From Thermoflexus sp. (GTDB taxonomy: Bacteria; Chloroflexota; Anaerolineae; Thermoflexales; Thermoflexaceae), in assembly GCF_034432235.1 (NCBI RefSeq), contig NZ_DAOUCJ010000005.1, forward strand, positions 1 to 64,000: a stretch of DNA of 64,000 bases, in the 5' to 3' direction. The translations under genes were made by a program, and so were the position numbers. A model generated the notes under the pieces. That model searched no databases, was not told the origin of the DNA, and was given only the letters and a program-made list of their open reading frames with translations. Positions 16,525-24,715 of this stretch are shown here, in pieces; position 1 is the first letter of the stretch, and every line of letters starts with the position of its first letter.

Positions 16525-16989
16525 TCAGCTCACCGCTCTCCTCACGAGGGCGGCGATCTTTTCCTCTTCGGCGACCGTCAGCGCTTTCAGCGCGAAGGCC
16601 ACCGGCCACATCGCGCCCTCATCGAGATGCGCGGCATCGGTGAACCCGAGCGTGGCATACCGGGTGTGGAACTTGTGCGCCGGCTGGAAGAAGCAGACCA
16701 CCTTGCCGTTCCAGGCGTAGGCGGGCATCCCATACCAGAGCCTCGGCACGAGGACCGGCGCGCTGGCCCGGATGATCGCGTGGAGCCGCATGGCCATCGT
16801 GCGGTCGGGTTCGGGCATCCCCTGGATCTTCTCCCGCACCGCCCTCTCCTCATCCGCCCGGGATCCGCGACGCGCGGCGGCCTTCCGCTCCCGGGCGAGC
16901 TCCCGCATGGCGGCTCGCTCCTCCTCCGTGAACCCCTCGGGCGCCTCGCCCGCTACGGCCTTCCGGGCGGCGCGCGGTTTTTTCTTCAT
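16525..16989 (-). CDS. DUF1801 (YdhG-like) protein
   Basis: A 154-residue protein. Residues 60-150 match the DUF1801 pattern: MRLHAIIRASAPVLVPRLWYGMPAYAWNGKVVCFF, AHKFHTRYATLGF and LDEGAMWPVAFALKAL (given in pieces). The N-terminal 55 residues are Lys/Arg/Ala rich and may bind nucleic acid. Function of the family is not established. ATG at 16989 gives the basic tail MKKKPRAARK; an upstream start is possible but unsupported. Stands between a repeat cluster and a truncated ATPase. Confidence 0.72.
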   Translation of the reverse strand: MKKKPRAARKAVAGEAPEGFTEEERAAMRELARERKAAARRGSRADEERAVREKIQGMPEPDRTMAMRLHAIIRASAPVLVPRLWYGMPAYAWNGKVVCFFQPAHKFHTRYATLGFTDAAHLDEGAMWPVAFALKALTVAEEEKIAALVRRAVS

Positions 16990-17084
16990 CACAGCACCCC
17001 CTTTTGGTCTCTCCCCACAACCCTTCGAGCTGGGAAGGGCCGACACCATCCCCCACCGCGAACGCGGCCATTATAACACGCTTC

Positions 17085-18152
17085 CGTATCCAGATCAACA
17101 ACGCCATCCCCTCCATTCTCCAGCGCCTGTGGGATACGCGCCTGAAGGACACCCGTATCATGCTGGTTCTCTGCGGTTCATATGGGGGCATGATGGAGCG
17201 ACACGTGCTGGCCTACCGTGCCCCCCTCTATGGGAGGCGCACGGGCCAGTGGAAGCTGGCCCCGCTGGACTTCTGGGCGGCCCAGGCGTTCTTCCCCCAC
17301 CTCGAGCCTGCAGACAGGGTGCGCGCCTTCGCCGTCCTGGGAGGCGTTCCCGCCTATCTGATCCATTTCCGGAAGGTGGAGGATTTGCTGTCGGGCATCG
17401 AACAGAACATCCTCACGCCGGGAACTTTCCTTTACGAGGAGCCCCGCTTTCTGCTCCTGGAGGAGCTGCGTGACCCGCACCGGCATTTCGCCATCCTGGA
17501 GGCTGTCGCCGGCGGAAAGACGCGGCCCAGCGAGATCGCTCAGGCTGCGGGGATCAGCCCATCCTCGCTCAGCTTTTACCTGGATACCCTGCAGGCGCTG
17601 GACCTGGTCGAGCGGGTGGTGCCTGCAACGGTGGAGAAACCACATAAGTATAAGCGGGCCATCTATCGGCTCAAAGACAACTTCTTTCGTTTCTGGTTCC
17701 GGTTCGTCTACCCCAATCGCTCCATTTTGGAAAGGGGGGATGTGGCCTACGTGCGCCGGCATGTGCAGCGTTTCCTCGACGAGTTCACGGCCCTCGTCTT
17801 CGAGGAAATCTCCCGGCAATACATCCTGCGGCTCCACCGGACGGGACGCCGGATGTGGATGCCAGAGCGGGTGGGGGCATGGTGGGATGGGAAGGAAGAA
17901 ATCGATGTGGTGGCCATCAACTTCCGTGAGGGGCGCATCTTGCTGGGGGAGTGCAAATGGTCGACCCACCCCGTGGGAATGAATACGCTCCAGAGCCTCG
18001 TAGCCAGGGCCAGCAGGCTCCCTCTGGAAAAGTGGCAGGATGCGGCCTATGTGCTGTTCTCCCGGGCAGGCTTTACGGATGAGGTGCGTCGATACGCCAA
18101 GGCGACCGGGAATGTGATCCTGGTGGGGCTGGAGGAGATGGTGCGCGGATAA
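17085..18152 (+). pseudogene. 5'-truncated archaeal-type ATPase (Arch_ATPase/DUF234), probable relic
   Basis: Family sequence starts at about 17085 (AIPSILQRLWDTRLKDTRIMLVLCGS split into short runs) and continues to the stop: GRRTGQWKLAPLDFWAAQAFF, winged helix around ILEAVAGGKTRPSEIAQAAG, then a DUF234 nuclease-like end with LLGECKWS. The family normally has about 110 more residues with Walker A and Walker B upstream; here that DNA is absent and the divergent DUF1801 gene occupies it. An open frame from 17004 exists, but its first 27 codons look non-native and there is no ribosome site. It probably lost its ATPase half by deletion. Confidence 0.7.
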
Positions 18153-18252
18153 GGGGTATGGCCTCCGGCCGGAGGAGACCATCACCATCGGACGGCGGGC
18201 AAAGGCAACCCACAGAACCCTTCGCGCCCGCGCGGCCTATCCCGCACCGGTC

Positions 18253-18280
18253 TTGACAGGAGGGGAGCGGGTCGTATCAT
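18253..18280 (+). promoter_or_regulatory. Promoter of the cobalamin riboswitch transcript
   Basis: -35 TTGACA at 18253-18258, 16-nt spacer, -10 TATCAT at 18275-18280. Transcription would begin near 18287, just before the riboswitch. Confidence 0.75.
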
Positions 18281-18300
18281 GATCCCAGACAGTTGAATAC

Positions 18301-18428
18301 GGCCGAGGTGCCCGACGCCCCGGATGGCAGGGCTGAAAGGCGAAGTCCGGTGAAAGTCCGGCGCTGTCCCGCAACGGTAACCATGGCCGCAGCCGCGGAC
18401 CATGGAAGCCCGGTCGCCCGCCTCGGCC
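18301..18428 (+). promoter_or_regulatory. Cobalamin riboswitch
   Basis: Closing stem P1 is GGCCGAGG (18301-18308) with CCTCGGCC (18421-18428). The conserved core GTGAAAGTCCGGCGCTGTCCCGCAACGGT (18350-18378, read in two parts) and the B12-box-like AGCCCGGTCGCCCGCC (18407-18422) are diagnostic. It lies 177 nt upstream of the btuF-like start and should lower expression when adenosylcobalamin is plentiful. Confidence 0.93.
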
Positions 18429-18495
18429 TCCTCCGAGCCTCGCGGAAGGGGTAGGAGCGCCGCCGACCCATCTCCGGGTCCCCTCTGGCTTTCCC

Positions 18496-18534
18496 GCGGC
18501 CTCCCTGTCCGTTCCGGCAGGGAGGCCGCCTGTT
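18496..18534 (+). terminator. Hairpin in the riboswitch expression platform
   Basis: A perfect 12-bp stem, 18496-18507 with 18518-18529, followed by the weak U-run CTGTTT. A second stem, GATGGGCCTCCGC with its complement (about 18550-18585), lies just before the ribosome site GGAGG at about 18594-18598. Either may be the switch element; which one cannot be decided by eye. Confidence 0.55.
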
Positions 18535-18605
18535 TCCGGCCTCCGGCCGGGATGGGCCTCCGCCCCTTTCGCGGAGGCCCCCATCCCGAACCTGGAGGTC
18601 GGACG

Positions 18606-19643
18606 ATGCGACGGATCCTGGGATTCGCTCTGATCCTGATGGTCCTGGCCGGCTGCGCGGGGGCTCCTTCCCCCACGCCCACAGCGACGCCGCTTCCGAC
18701 GCGGACGCCCTCGCCCACCGCCCTTCCCACAGCCACTCCCACGCCCGCGCCTTTCCTGAGCGTTACGGATGACTTCGGAAGGACGGTGGTGCTGCCAGCC
18801 CGCCCGCAACGGATCGTCACCCTCGCGCCCTCGGCCACGGAGATGATCTTCGCCGTGGGAGCCGGCGATCGCCTCGTGGGGCGGGATGAGCTCTCGGATT
18901 ACCCGCCGGAGGCGAAGAACGTCCCCAGCATCGGCGGCACCTACCCCTCGATCAACACGGAGGCGATCGTCGCCCTGCGCCCCGATCTGATCCTGGCTCC
19001 CGGCGTCATCAGCCCGGAGCAGGTGAAGGCGCTGGAGAGCCTGGGGCTGGTGGTGTTCCACCAGCGCACGCCCAAGGACATCGAGGAGATCTTCCAGCAG
19101 ATCCAGATGGTGGGGCGACTGACCGGGAACACGGAGCAGGCGGAAAAGACCATCGCGGACCTGCGGGCCCGCCTAACAGCTATTGAGGAAAAAATCCGCC
19201 AGGCCCGCACCCGCCCCAAGGTCTTCTACGAACTCGATGCCACCGATCCGGGCAAGCCGTGGACAGCCGGGCCCGGCTCCTTCATCGACCGATTGATCGC
19301 CCGGGCCGGCGGGCAGAACATCGGGGCAAGCCTCTCCAGCGAGTGGGGGCAGATCAGCCTGGAGGAACTGATCCGACAGGATCCGGACCTCATGATCCTG
19401 GGCACCGCCAATTACGGCGAGACACCGGAGAAAGTCCGCCAGCGCCCGGGATGGAACCGCCTGCGGGCGGTGCGGGAAGGGCGGATCTATCCCATCAACG
19501 CGGATCTGATCTCCCGACCCGGTCCGCGGATCGTCGACGGCCTGGAGGCGCTGGCGCGGATCATCCATCCGGAGCTGTTCCCGCAACCGGCCGGGGAGGG
19601 CCCGGTGCGGATCGCGCTGCGGCTCCCGGCGCTCGTGCGGTGA
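18606..19643 (+). CDS. btuF: Cobalamin-type ABC transporter substrate-binding lipoprotein (BtuF-like)
   Basis: A 345-residue lipoprotein: signal MRRILGFALILMVLAGC with lipid-modified Cys17, a P/S/T-rich spacer to about residue 48, then a BtuF/FhuD-type binding fold (VTLAPSATEMIFAVGAGDRLVGR, SIGGTYPSINTEAIVALRPDLI in parts, QRPGWNRLRAVREGRIY). It should capture cobalamin or a cobinamide outside the membrane and pass it to the permease at 19769. The upstream cobalamin riboswitch supports this substrate over iron siderophores. ATG 18606 follows CTGGAGGTCGGACG. Confidence 0.9.
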   Translation: MRRILGFALILMVLAGCAGAPSPTPTATPLPTRTPSPTALPTATPTPAPFLSVTDDFGRTVVLPARPQRIVTLAPSATEMIFAVGAGDRLVGRDELSDYPPEAKNVPSIGGTYPSINTEAIVALRPDLILAPGVISPEQVKALESLGLVVFHQRTPKDIEEIFQQIQMVGRLTGNTEQAEKTIADLRARLTAIEEKIRQARTRPKVFYELDATDPGKPWTAGPGSFIDRLIARAGGQNIGASLSSEWGQISLEELIRQDPDLMILGTANYGETPEKVRQRPGWNRLRAVREGRIYPINADLISRPGPRIVDGLEALARIIHPELFPQPAGEGPVRIALRLPALVR

Positions 19644-19768
19644 TCCAGACGCATGATCCCTCCTTGGGAGGGGCTTCCGCGGGCGCGGATTCCTTCGCCT
19701 ACCTTGCCGCTCAGCTCTCCTCGTCGCTCCCCGGAGGGCCCCTCCTCACCCGTCGGGTGGAGGAGAAT

Positions 19769-20818
19769 ATGTCGCTTCGCGCGCTTTCCATCGCCTCCCG
19801 GCGCTCCCGGTCCGTTCGGATCGGACTGTGGGTTGGCCTGGGGTTGCTCCTCAGCGGCAGCCTGGCCCTGGGGGTGGCCCTGGGCCCTGTTCCAGTTCCC
19901 CTGGTGGAGCTGGGTCGGATCCTCCTGAGGGAAGCCCGGGATCCAACCCTGACGGCCATCGTATGGGAGGTGCGGCTCCCCCGGGTGCTGCTCCTCGCCC
20001 TGACCGGCGCGGCGCTGGCCGGGGCCGGCGCCGCCTATCAGGGGTTGTTCCGCAACCCCCTGGCGGATCCCTATCTCATCGGGGTGGCGGCGGGGGCAAA
20101 CCTGGGGGCGCTGATCGCCGTCGCCATGAACCTCTCGGCCACCGCCTTCGGGCTGCTGACGCTTCCCGTAGCCGCCTTTCTGGGGGGCCTGCTCACCGTG
20201 GGGCTGGTGATCCGCCTCGCCCGGATCGGAGGGGTGGTGCCGCTGACGGCGCTGCTGCTGGCCGGGGTCGCCGTGGGAGCCATCCTCAACGCCCTCAGCC
20301 TGGGTCTGTTGATGCTCATGGTCGGCCGGGTGGCCCCTCATCGGGCGTGGATCTGGATGCTGGGCGGCTACGCCCTGGGGGGCTGGCCGGCCCTCCGCGG
20401 CGCTTTCCCCTACGTGGTCACCGGCTTGGGCCTCCTGCTCCTCCTGGGACGCCCGCTGGATGTTCTCCAGTTTGGGGAGGAGCAGGCGCAGCAACTCGGG
20501 CTGCCGGTGGAGCGGGTGAAGCGGCTGGCCATTGGGGCTGCCACCCTCGCCACCGCCGGCGCCGTGGCCTTCACGGGGATCATCGGATTTGTCGGCCTGA
20601 TCGCTCCGCACCTGGCCCGCCTGATCGTGGGACCCCGCTACCCACGGGTGCTCCCCGCCTCGATGTTGCTGGGAGCTTCCCTGCTCACTCTATCCGATCT
20701 CCTCTCCCGCACGCTCCTCCCACCCCAGGAGATCCCGCTGACGATCCTCACCGCCTTTCTGGGGGGACCCTTCTTTCTTTACCTGCTGGGTCATACCCGG
20801 CGAGGCGCCTTCTTCTGA
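19769..20818 (+). CDS. btuC: Cobalamin-type ABC transporter permease (BtuC/FecCD family)
   Basis: A 349-residue permease of the FecCD/BtuC family with about ten hydrophobic helices. Typical segments: RLPRVLLLALTGAALAGAGAAYQGLFRNPLADPYLIG (in short runs), GGVVPLTALLLAGVAVGAILNAL, FGEEQAQQLGLPV, and TGIIGFVGLIAPHLARLIVG, the coupling region. ATG 19769 is preceded by GGAGGAGAAT. It sits 125 bp after btuF under the same riboswitch. No btuD-like ATPase gene follows, so the ATPase must be encoded elsewhere. Confidence 0.92.
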   Translation: MSLRALSIASRRSRSVRIGLWVGLGLLLSGSLALGVALGPVPVPLVELGRILLREARDPTLTAIVWEVRLPRVLLLALTGAALAGAGAAYQGLFRNPLADPYLIGVAAGANLGALIAVAMNLSATAFGLLTLPVAAFLGGLLTVGLVIRLARIGGVVPLTALLLAGVAVGAILNALSLGLLMLMVGRVAPHRAWIWMLGGYALGGWPALRGAFPYVVTGLGLLLLLGRPLDVLQFGEEQAQQLGLPVERVKRLAIGAATLATAGAVAFTGIIGFVGLIAPHLARLIVGPRYPRVLPASMLLGASLLTLSDLLSRTLLPPQEIPLTILTAFLGGPFFLYLLGHTRRGAFF

Positions 20819-20898
20819 CCCCGCCGGAGCGCGAGGAAGAAACCTATCCCATGCCTCCCAAAACGGGCGTGGCGATGCTCTATTTCCCCTTATGGTGG

Positions 20899-21018
20899 TA
20901 GAATTTTTATGACACAGGATGGGCTCTGCTGTCCACCAGGGTTGGGATGCGGCCGGATGGACAGCGGAACGGGCGAGGAAAGCCCCCTGAGACCGAAGGA
21001 ACACTCCTGCTCAGGAGG
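20899..21018 (+). ncRNA. Candidate structured mRNA leader (unknown class)
   Basis: A -10-like TAGAAT lies at 20899-20904. Downstream, GGGCT (20921-20925) can pair with AGCCC (20981-20985), and inside it GCTGTCCA (20928-20935) pairs perfectly with TGGACAGC (20958-20965). A second hairpin, CCTGAG (20986-20991) with CTCAGG (21010-21015), covers the first half of the ribosome site AGGAGG (21013-21018). The order of a nested domain then a hairpin hiding the ribosome site is that of a cis-regulatory RNA, but I match no known class. Confidence 0.45.
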
Positions 21019-21028
21019 AAATGGGGTG

Positions 21029-21367
21029 ATGCGCTGGATAGAGCCGGAATGGATCACGGTCGTGGAAGGACCGACCCCCCAGTTTCAGCCGGCCCGGGAG
21101 ATCTGGGCGTTTTCGATCTATGAAGGGCCGACCACCCAGCCGGTGGCGGTCTGTCAGATGCGCACCTTCAACGGCGAGAAGATGCTGGAACGCTGCCGCC
21201 GCGCGTGGGAGGAGGGCCGGCCCGTGCAGCTCGATTTCCCCGCGCCCTCCGGAGAACGCCACTGGGCGGATGTGATCGCCGCGCGGGTGGAGCACTGGCC
21301 GGAGGGCGATGTGCTGGTCCTTTGGGTGCGCCGCCCCCGTCCGATGGAGCACCCGGAGAACGCCTGA
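21029..21367 (+). CDS. Small protein of unknown function
   Basis: A 112-residue soluble protein, not recognised. It is Trp and Pro rich (MRWIEPEWITVVEGPTPQ start; LDFPAPSGERHWADV; VLVLWVRRPRP), with no signal peptide, membrane segment or Cys motif. The start ATG 21029 (or GTG 21026) follows AGGAGG at 21013-21018. A candidate regulatory leader precedes it. It ends 187 bp before the metallopeptidase gene. Confidence 0.6.
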   Translation: MRWIEPEWITVVEGPTPQFQPAREIWAFSIYEGPTTQPVAVCQMRTFNGEKMLERCRRAWEEGRPVQLDFPAPSGERHWADVIAARVEHWPEGDVLVLWVRRPRPMEHPENA

Positions 21368-21554
21368 AGGACGCCGATTCCCTCCCGGGAGGCATGGGGC
21401 GAGGGGCTGGGCGCTGGGGATGATCCGCTCCGCCTCTGCAGGGTATGGGGAGAATGGGGAGGAGCCTTCAGCGCTGCCGCGACCCCCAGGCCCTCCGGGA
21501 ACAGATCCACACCGTGGAGCTCGCGATGGGTTCTTCACTCTCCATGCGGAGGGA

Positions 21555-23186
21555 ATGTGCCCGGTGATCCAGGCCCTGGAGTCCTTTATCGAGGTCCATA
21601 CCCGCCAGGTGGAGCCCCTGATCATCGCCCAGTCGGAGGCTTACTGGCGCTTCACCACAACGGGACGGAAAGAGGACGAGGAGGAATACGCGCGGCTGAC
21701 CGCTGCCCTCCGCAAGGTCTACGCCGATCGCCAGGCCTTCGCGCGGTTGCGCCAGTTGATGGAAGCCGCCGGTCTCCTGAAAGATGGCGCCTTCACCCCC
21801 AACCCGGAAGTTCCCCCTCTCCTCGCCCGCCAGGCCCGCATCCTCTACGACGACTTCCGCGGCCTCCAGATCGACCTTTCGCTGATCGATGCGATCACCG
21901 AGCTCGAGAAAGAAGTAGAGGGTGCATTCAATACGTTCCGGGCGACCCTGCGCGGCCGGCCGGTCACCGATAACCAGATCCGCCAGATCCTGCGGAATTC
22001 CACCGATCTCCTGTTGCGACGGGAGGCCTGGGAGGCCAGCAAACAGATCGGCGCCCAGGTGGCCGAACGGCTGCTCCGCCTGGTTGATCTCCGCAACGAA
22101 GGGGCCCGCCAGGTCGGCTTCGATAACTTCTACACGATGAGCCTGACCCTGGCGGAACAGGACGAGGGAGAACTGTTCCGACTCCTCGATCAGCTGGATC
22201 AACGCACGCGCCCTTTGTTCGCCGCCTATAAAGCCGAGCTCGACGCAGAGCTGGCCCATCGCTTCGGAGTCGACCTGCGAGAGCTGCGGCCCTGGCATTA
22301 CAGCGATCCCTTCTTCCAGGAGCCCCCAGAAGTCGGCGATGGCGTGGCCCGCTTCTTCGAGGGGCGCGATCCCGTCGCCCTCTCCCGCGCCTTTTACAGC
22401 GCCATCGGGCTGGAGATCGAAGACATCCTGGCCCGGAGCGATCTTCACGAGCGGGAAGGGAAACAGCAGCACGCCTACTGCATCCACATCGACCGGAAAG
22501 GGGACGTGCGGATCCTGGCCAATCTCCAGCCCGATGCCTACTGGGCGGAGACGATGCTCCACGAGCTCGGGCACGCGGTCTACGATAAATACATCGACCG
22601 GGACCTCCCCTTCCTGCTGCGCACGCCGGCCCATATCCTCTCCACGGAGGCCATCGCCGTGCTGATGGGGCGTCTGATCCATCACCCCGCCTGGTTGCGA
22701 CGCTATCTGAATCTCGACGAAGAAACCCTTCAGGGGACGCTCCCCCAGGCCCTCCGCCGCAACCGGGCCAAGCTGCTGATCTTCACCCGCTGGGTGCTGG
22801 TGATGGCTCACTTCGAGCGCGCCCTGTATCAGAACCCCCGTCAGGACCTCAACCGCCTGTGGTGGGATCTGGTGGAGGAATTCCAGATGGTCCGCCGTCC
22901 GGAGGGGCGGGATGCGCCCGACTGGGCGGCGAAGATCCATCTCAGCGTGGCCCCAGTGTATTACCACAATTATCTGCTGGGGGAATTGGCGGCCTCCCAG
23001 CTGCTGATGACTTTGCGGGCCCGGATCGGGGAGGATGAGGCCTGGATTGCCTCCCCGGAGACCGGGCGGTTCCTGATCCAGCGATATTTCCGACCCGGGC
23101 GATCGGTGGACTGGAACACCCTCATGGTCTTCGCGACCGGATACCCCCTCTCGCCGGAGCCGTTCGCGCGGGATCTTCAGGCTTAG
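21555..23186 (+). CDS. M2/M3-type zinc metallopeptidase
   Basis: A gluzincin peptidase of about 543 residues. The zinc site is HELGHAVYDKYID at roughly residue 336, with the second-ligand Glu likely in ILSTEAIAVLMGR about 25 residues on; this spacing and sequence fit the M2/M3 oligopeptidase group (oligoendopeptidase-like). No signal peptide, so a cytoplasmic peptide-degrading role is likely. Start uncertain: GGAGGG ends one base before ATG 21555, so GTG 21564 (spacing 10) may be the real start. Confidence 0.85.
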   Translation: MCPVIQALESFIEVHTRQVEPLIIAQSEAYWRFTTTGRKEDEEEYARLTAALRKVYADRQAFARLRQLMEAAGLLKDGAFTPNPEVPPLLARQARILYDDFRGLQIDLSLIDAITELEKEVEGAFNTFRATLRGRPVTDNQIRQILRNSTDLLLRREAWEASKQIGAQVAERLLRLVDLRNEGARQVGFDNFYTMSLTLAEQDEGELFRLLDQLDQRTRPLFAAYKAELDAELAHRFGVDLRELRPWHYSDPFFQEPPEVGDGVARFFEGRDPVALSRAFYSAIGLEIEDILARSDLHEREGKQQHAYCIHIDRKGDVRILANLQPDAYWAETMLHELGHAVYDKYIDRDLPFLLRTPAHILSTEAIAVLMGRLIHHPAWLRRYLNLDEETLQGTLPQALRRNRAKLLIFTRWVLVMAHFERALYQNPRQDLNRLWWDLVEEFQMVRRPEGRDAPDWAAKIHLSVAPVYYHNYLLGELAASQLLMTLRARIGEDEAWIASPETGRFLIQRYFRPGRSVDWNTLMVFATGYPLSPEPFARDLQA

Positions 23187-23229
23187 GGATGGTCTGAGGC
23201 GTTTGAGGCGACCACCGGTGAGGGACGTA

Positions 23230-24027
23230 ATGGCTTCCAGGATCCCATGGCTTCCGGTGATCACAGGCCTCGGCATCGCAGGGGTCCTTCTGGCGCTGAC
23301 CCTGTCCTTCCTGGCATGGCGGGAAGCGCGCTTCGCCCCTTATCTCATCCTGCGCCGCAGCGCCAGCCGCCGCGCCCGTCAGTGGTTCTGGATCGCCATG
23401 GGATTGGCCCTGGGGACTGGCATCCTGAACGGCTTCGCCCGCACCGGATTCCCGCTGCCCTTGGAGATCCCCCCGCCCGGATGGCTGTCCCCGCCCCTGA
23501 CCGCCACTCCTTCCCCGATCCCTTCCCCCACCGCCACTTCACTTATCGAGATCTCACCAACCCCCGCTCGAATGCCCGGTGGGACGCCTTCCCCGACGTC
23601 CTGGCCTTCCCCATCCCCCTCGCCAACCCCGCTCCCCTATCCGCCCACCCTGCTGACGCCGATCCCCCAGGCGGTGCCCGCGCCGCCCAGCGCCCGGTTC
23701 TTCGATCTCGCCCTCACCGATGCCTGCGATGAGCGCGGGCGGCCGATCCGGATCCCTACGCCGCCGCCGACCACCTTCCCCGCCGGAACGGAGCGGATCT
23801 GCGGGCGGTTCCGGGTGGAGAACATGCCAGCGGGGGCCGCCTGGACCGCGGCCTGGTATCGGGAGGGGGAACTGGAAGATAGCACCACGCTGCTCTGGGA
23901 TGGCCGTCCGAACCAGCCCGGTTACATCTATAACACCCGGCCCAACGGCTTCCCGCCTGGGCGATGGGAGGTCCGTCTTTATATCGAGGACCGCCTGCAG
24001 ATCCGCTTAGCGTTCGAGGTGCGATGA
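23230..24027 (+). CDS. Membrane-anchored protein with P/S/T-rich linker
   Basis: A 265-residue protein of unknown function. Two hydrophobic helices (about 8-29 and 51-70) flank a basic loop; then comes a long low-complexity linker rich in Pro, Ser and Thr (about 85-155), and a C-terminal beta-rich domain of about 110 residues (FFDLALTDACDE to LRLAFEVR) probably displayed outside the cell. Similar linkers occur in the btuF product. Start ATG 23230 follows GAGGGACGTA. Its last 21 bp overlap the convergent CopZ-like gene. Confidence 0.65.
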   Translation: MASRIPWLPVITGLGIAGVLLALTLSFLAWREARFAPYLILRRSASRRARQWFWIAMGLALGTGILNGFARTGFPLPLEIPPPGWLSPPLTATPSPIPSPTATSLIEISPTPARMPGGTPSPTSWPSPSPSPTPLPYPPTLLTPIPQAVPAPPSARFFDLALTDACDERGRPIRIPTPPPTTFPAGTERICGRFRVENMPAGAAWTAAWYREGELEDSTTLLWDGRPNQPGYIYNTRPNGFPPGRWEVRLYIEDRLQIRLAFEVR

Positions 24028-24636
24028 AAGATCCCGCGATCCCACCGCGCAGCATGAATCGTCGCTAGGGATCGCCGCGGCAACCCCTTCCGCCTCCGCC
24101 TGAAGGCCCGGCGGGAGATCCGCTGCCATCGCCAGCCCCTTGCGCAGGACAGCCTGCACATGGTCCCCACAACAGCGCCCGGAGGGATTCCGGATATGAC
24201 ACTCCGTCCCCGTCCGGGCTTTCGTGTAAGCCTGGATGTCCTTGATGGAATCGCAGCAGCGCTTGACCACGATCTCATAGAGGATGGTCTGCTCATCCAC
24301 GCCCTTGCAATAGCAGACGGGGACAGGAGCCTCCAGGCGCTTGATCCCCACCGGAACCTGGAGATCCTCCAGGGCGAAGTAGAGGCCTTCCCCGTTGTGG
24401 AAGTAGACGATGGGACAAGTCGGGGTCTCACAGAAATGAAAGCCCGCATCCCGGATCTTGTCGAAGTGCCAGCCCCGGATCATCCGCTCCAGGGTCCAGC
24501 GCCGGATCCGGAAGGGGAACCGCCCGCCGCAGACCGGACACATGGTTTCCGCCTGCGCGGGATCCTGAGCCGCCAGGGCGGCATAGGCCGGATCCACCGG
24601 CAACAGCCGTCCGGAAACCGTGGTGAGATACGCCAT
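24007..24636 (-). CDS. CopZ-like iron-sulfur / zinc protein
   Basis: A 209-residue protein. The N-terminal half has a CPVCGG zinc-type pair and FHFCETPTCPIVYF; the C-terminal half (about 105-165) has the BFD-like [2Fe-2S] pattern CYCKGVDE...KRCCDSI...CHIRNPSGRCCG. This arrangement is that of the CopZ-family proteins that accompany metal-resistance genes. Three vicinal Cys pairs (KRCC, GRCC, SCCAV) are notable in view of the mer operon upstream. ATG 24636 follows GGAGG with 6-nt spacing; the OsmC gene ends 79 bp before it. Confidence 0.8.
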   Translation of the reverse strand: MAYLTTVSGRLLPVDPAYAALAAQDPAQAETMCPVCGGRFPFRIRRWTLERMIRGWHFDKIRDAGFHFCETPTCPIVYFHNGEGLYFALEDLQVPVGIKRLEAPVPVCYCKGVDEQTILYEIVVKRCCDSIKDIQAYTKARTGTECHIRNPSGRCCGDHVQAVLRKGLAMAADLPPGLQAEAEGVAAAIPSDDSCCAVGSRDLSSHLER

Positions 24637-24715
24637 GAGAGCCTCCGCCTTTCAGAGCTTGAGGCATGTCCTTGCCGCCTATCCGCCCCTCTTTCCTTAA
24701 TGCCATCCCTCGGAT

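Noticed and set aside
20851..20901. Tiny open frame MPPKTGVAMLYFPLWW
   Set aside because: No ribosome site and no relation to neighbours; probably chance.
20921..21018. Fluoride, TPP or RNase P-like RNA suggested by ACTCCTGC, CTGAGA and GAGGAAAG
   Set aside because: Only isolated motifs match; the surrounding conserved parts of those RNAs are absent.
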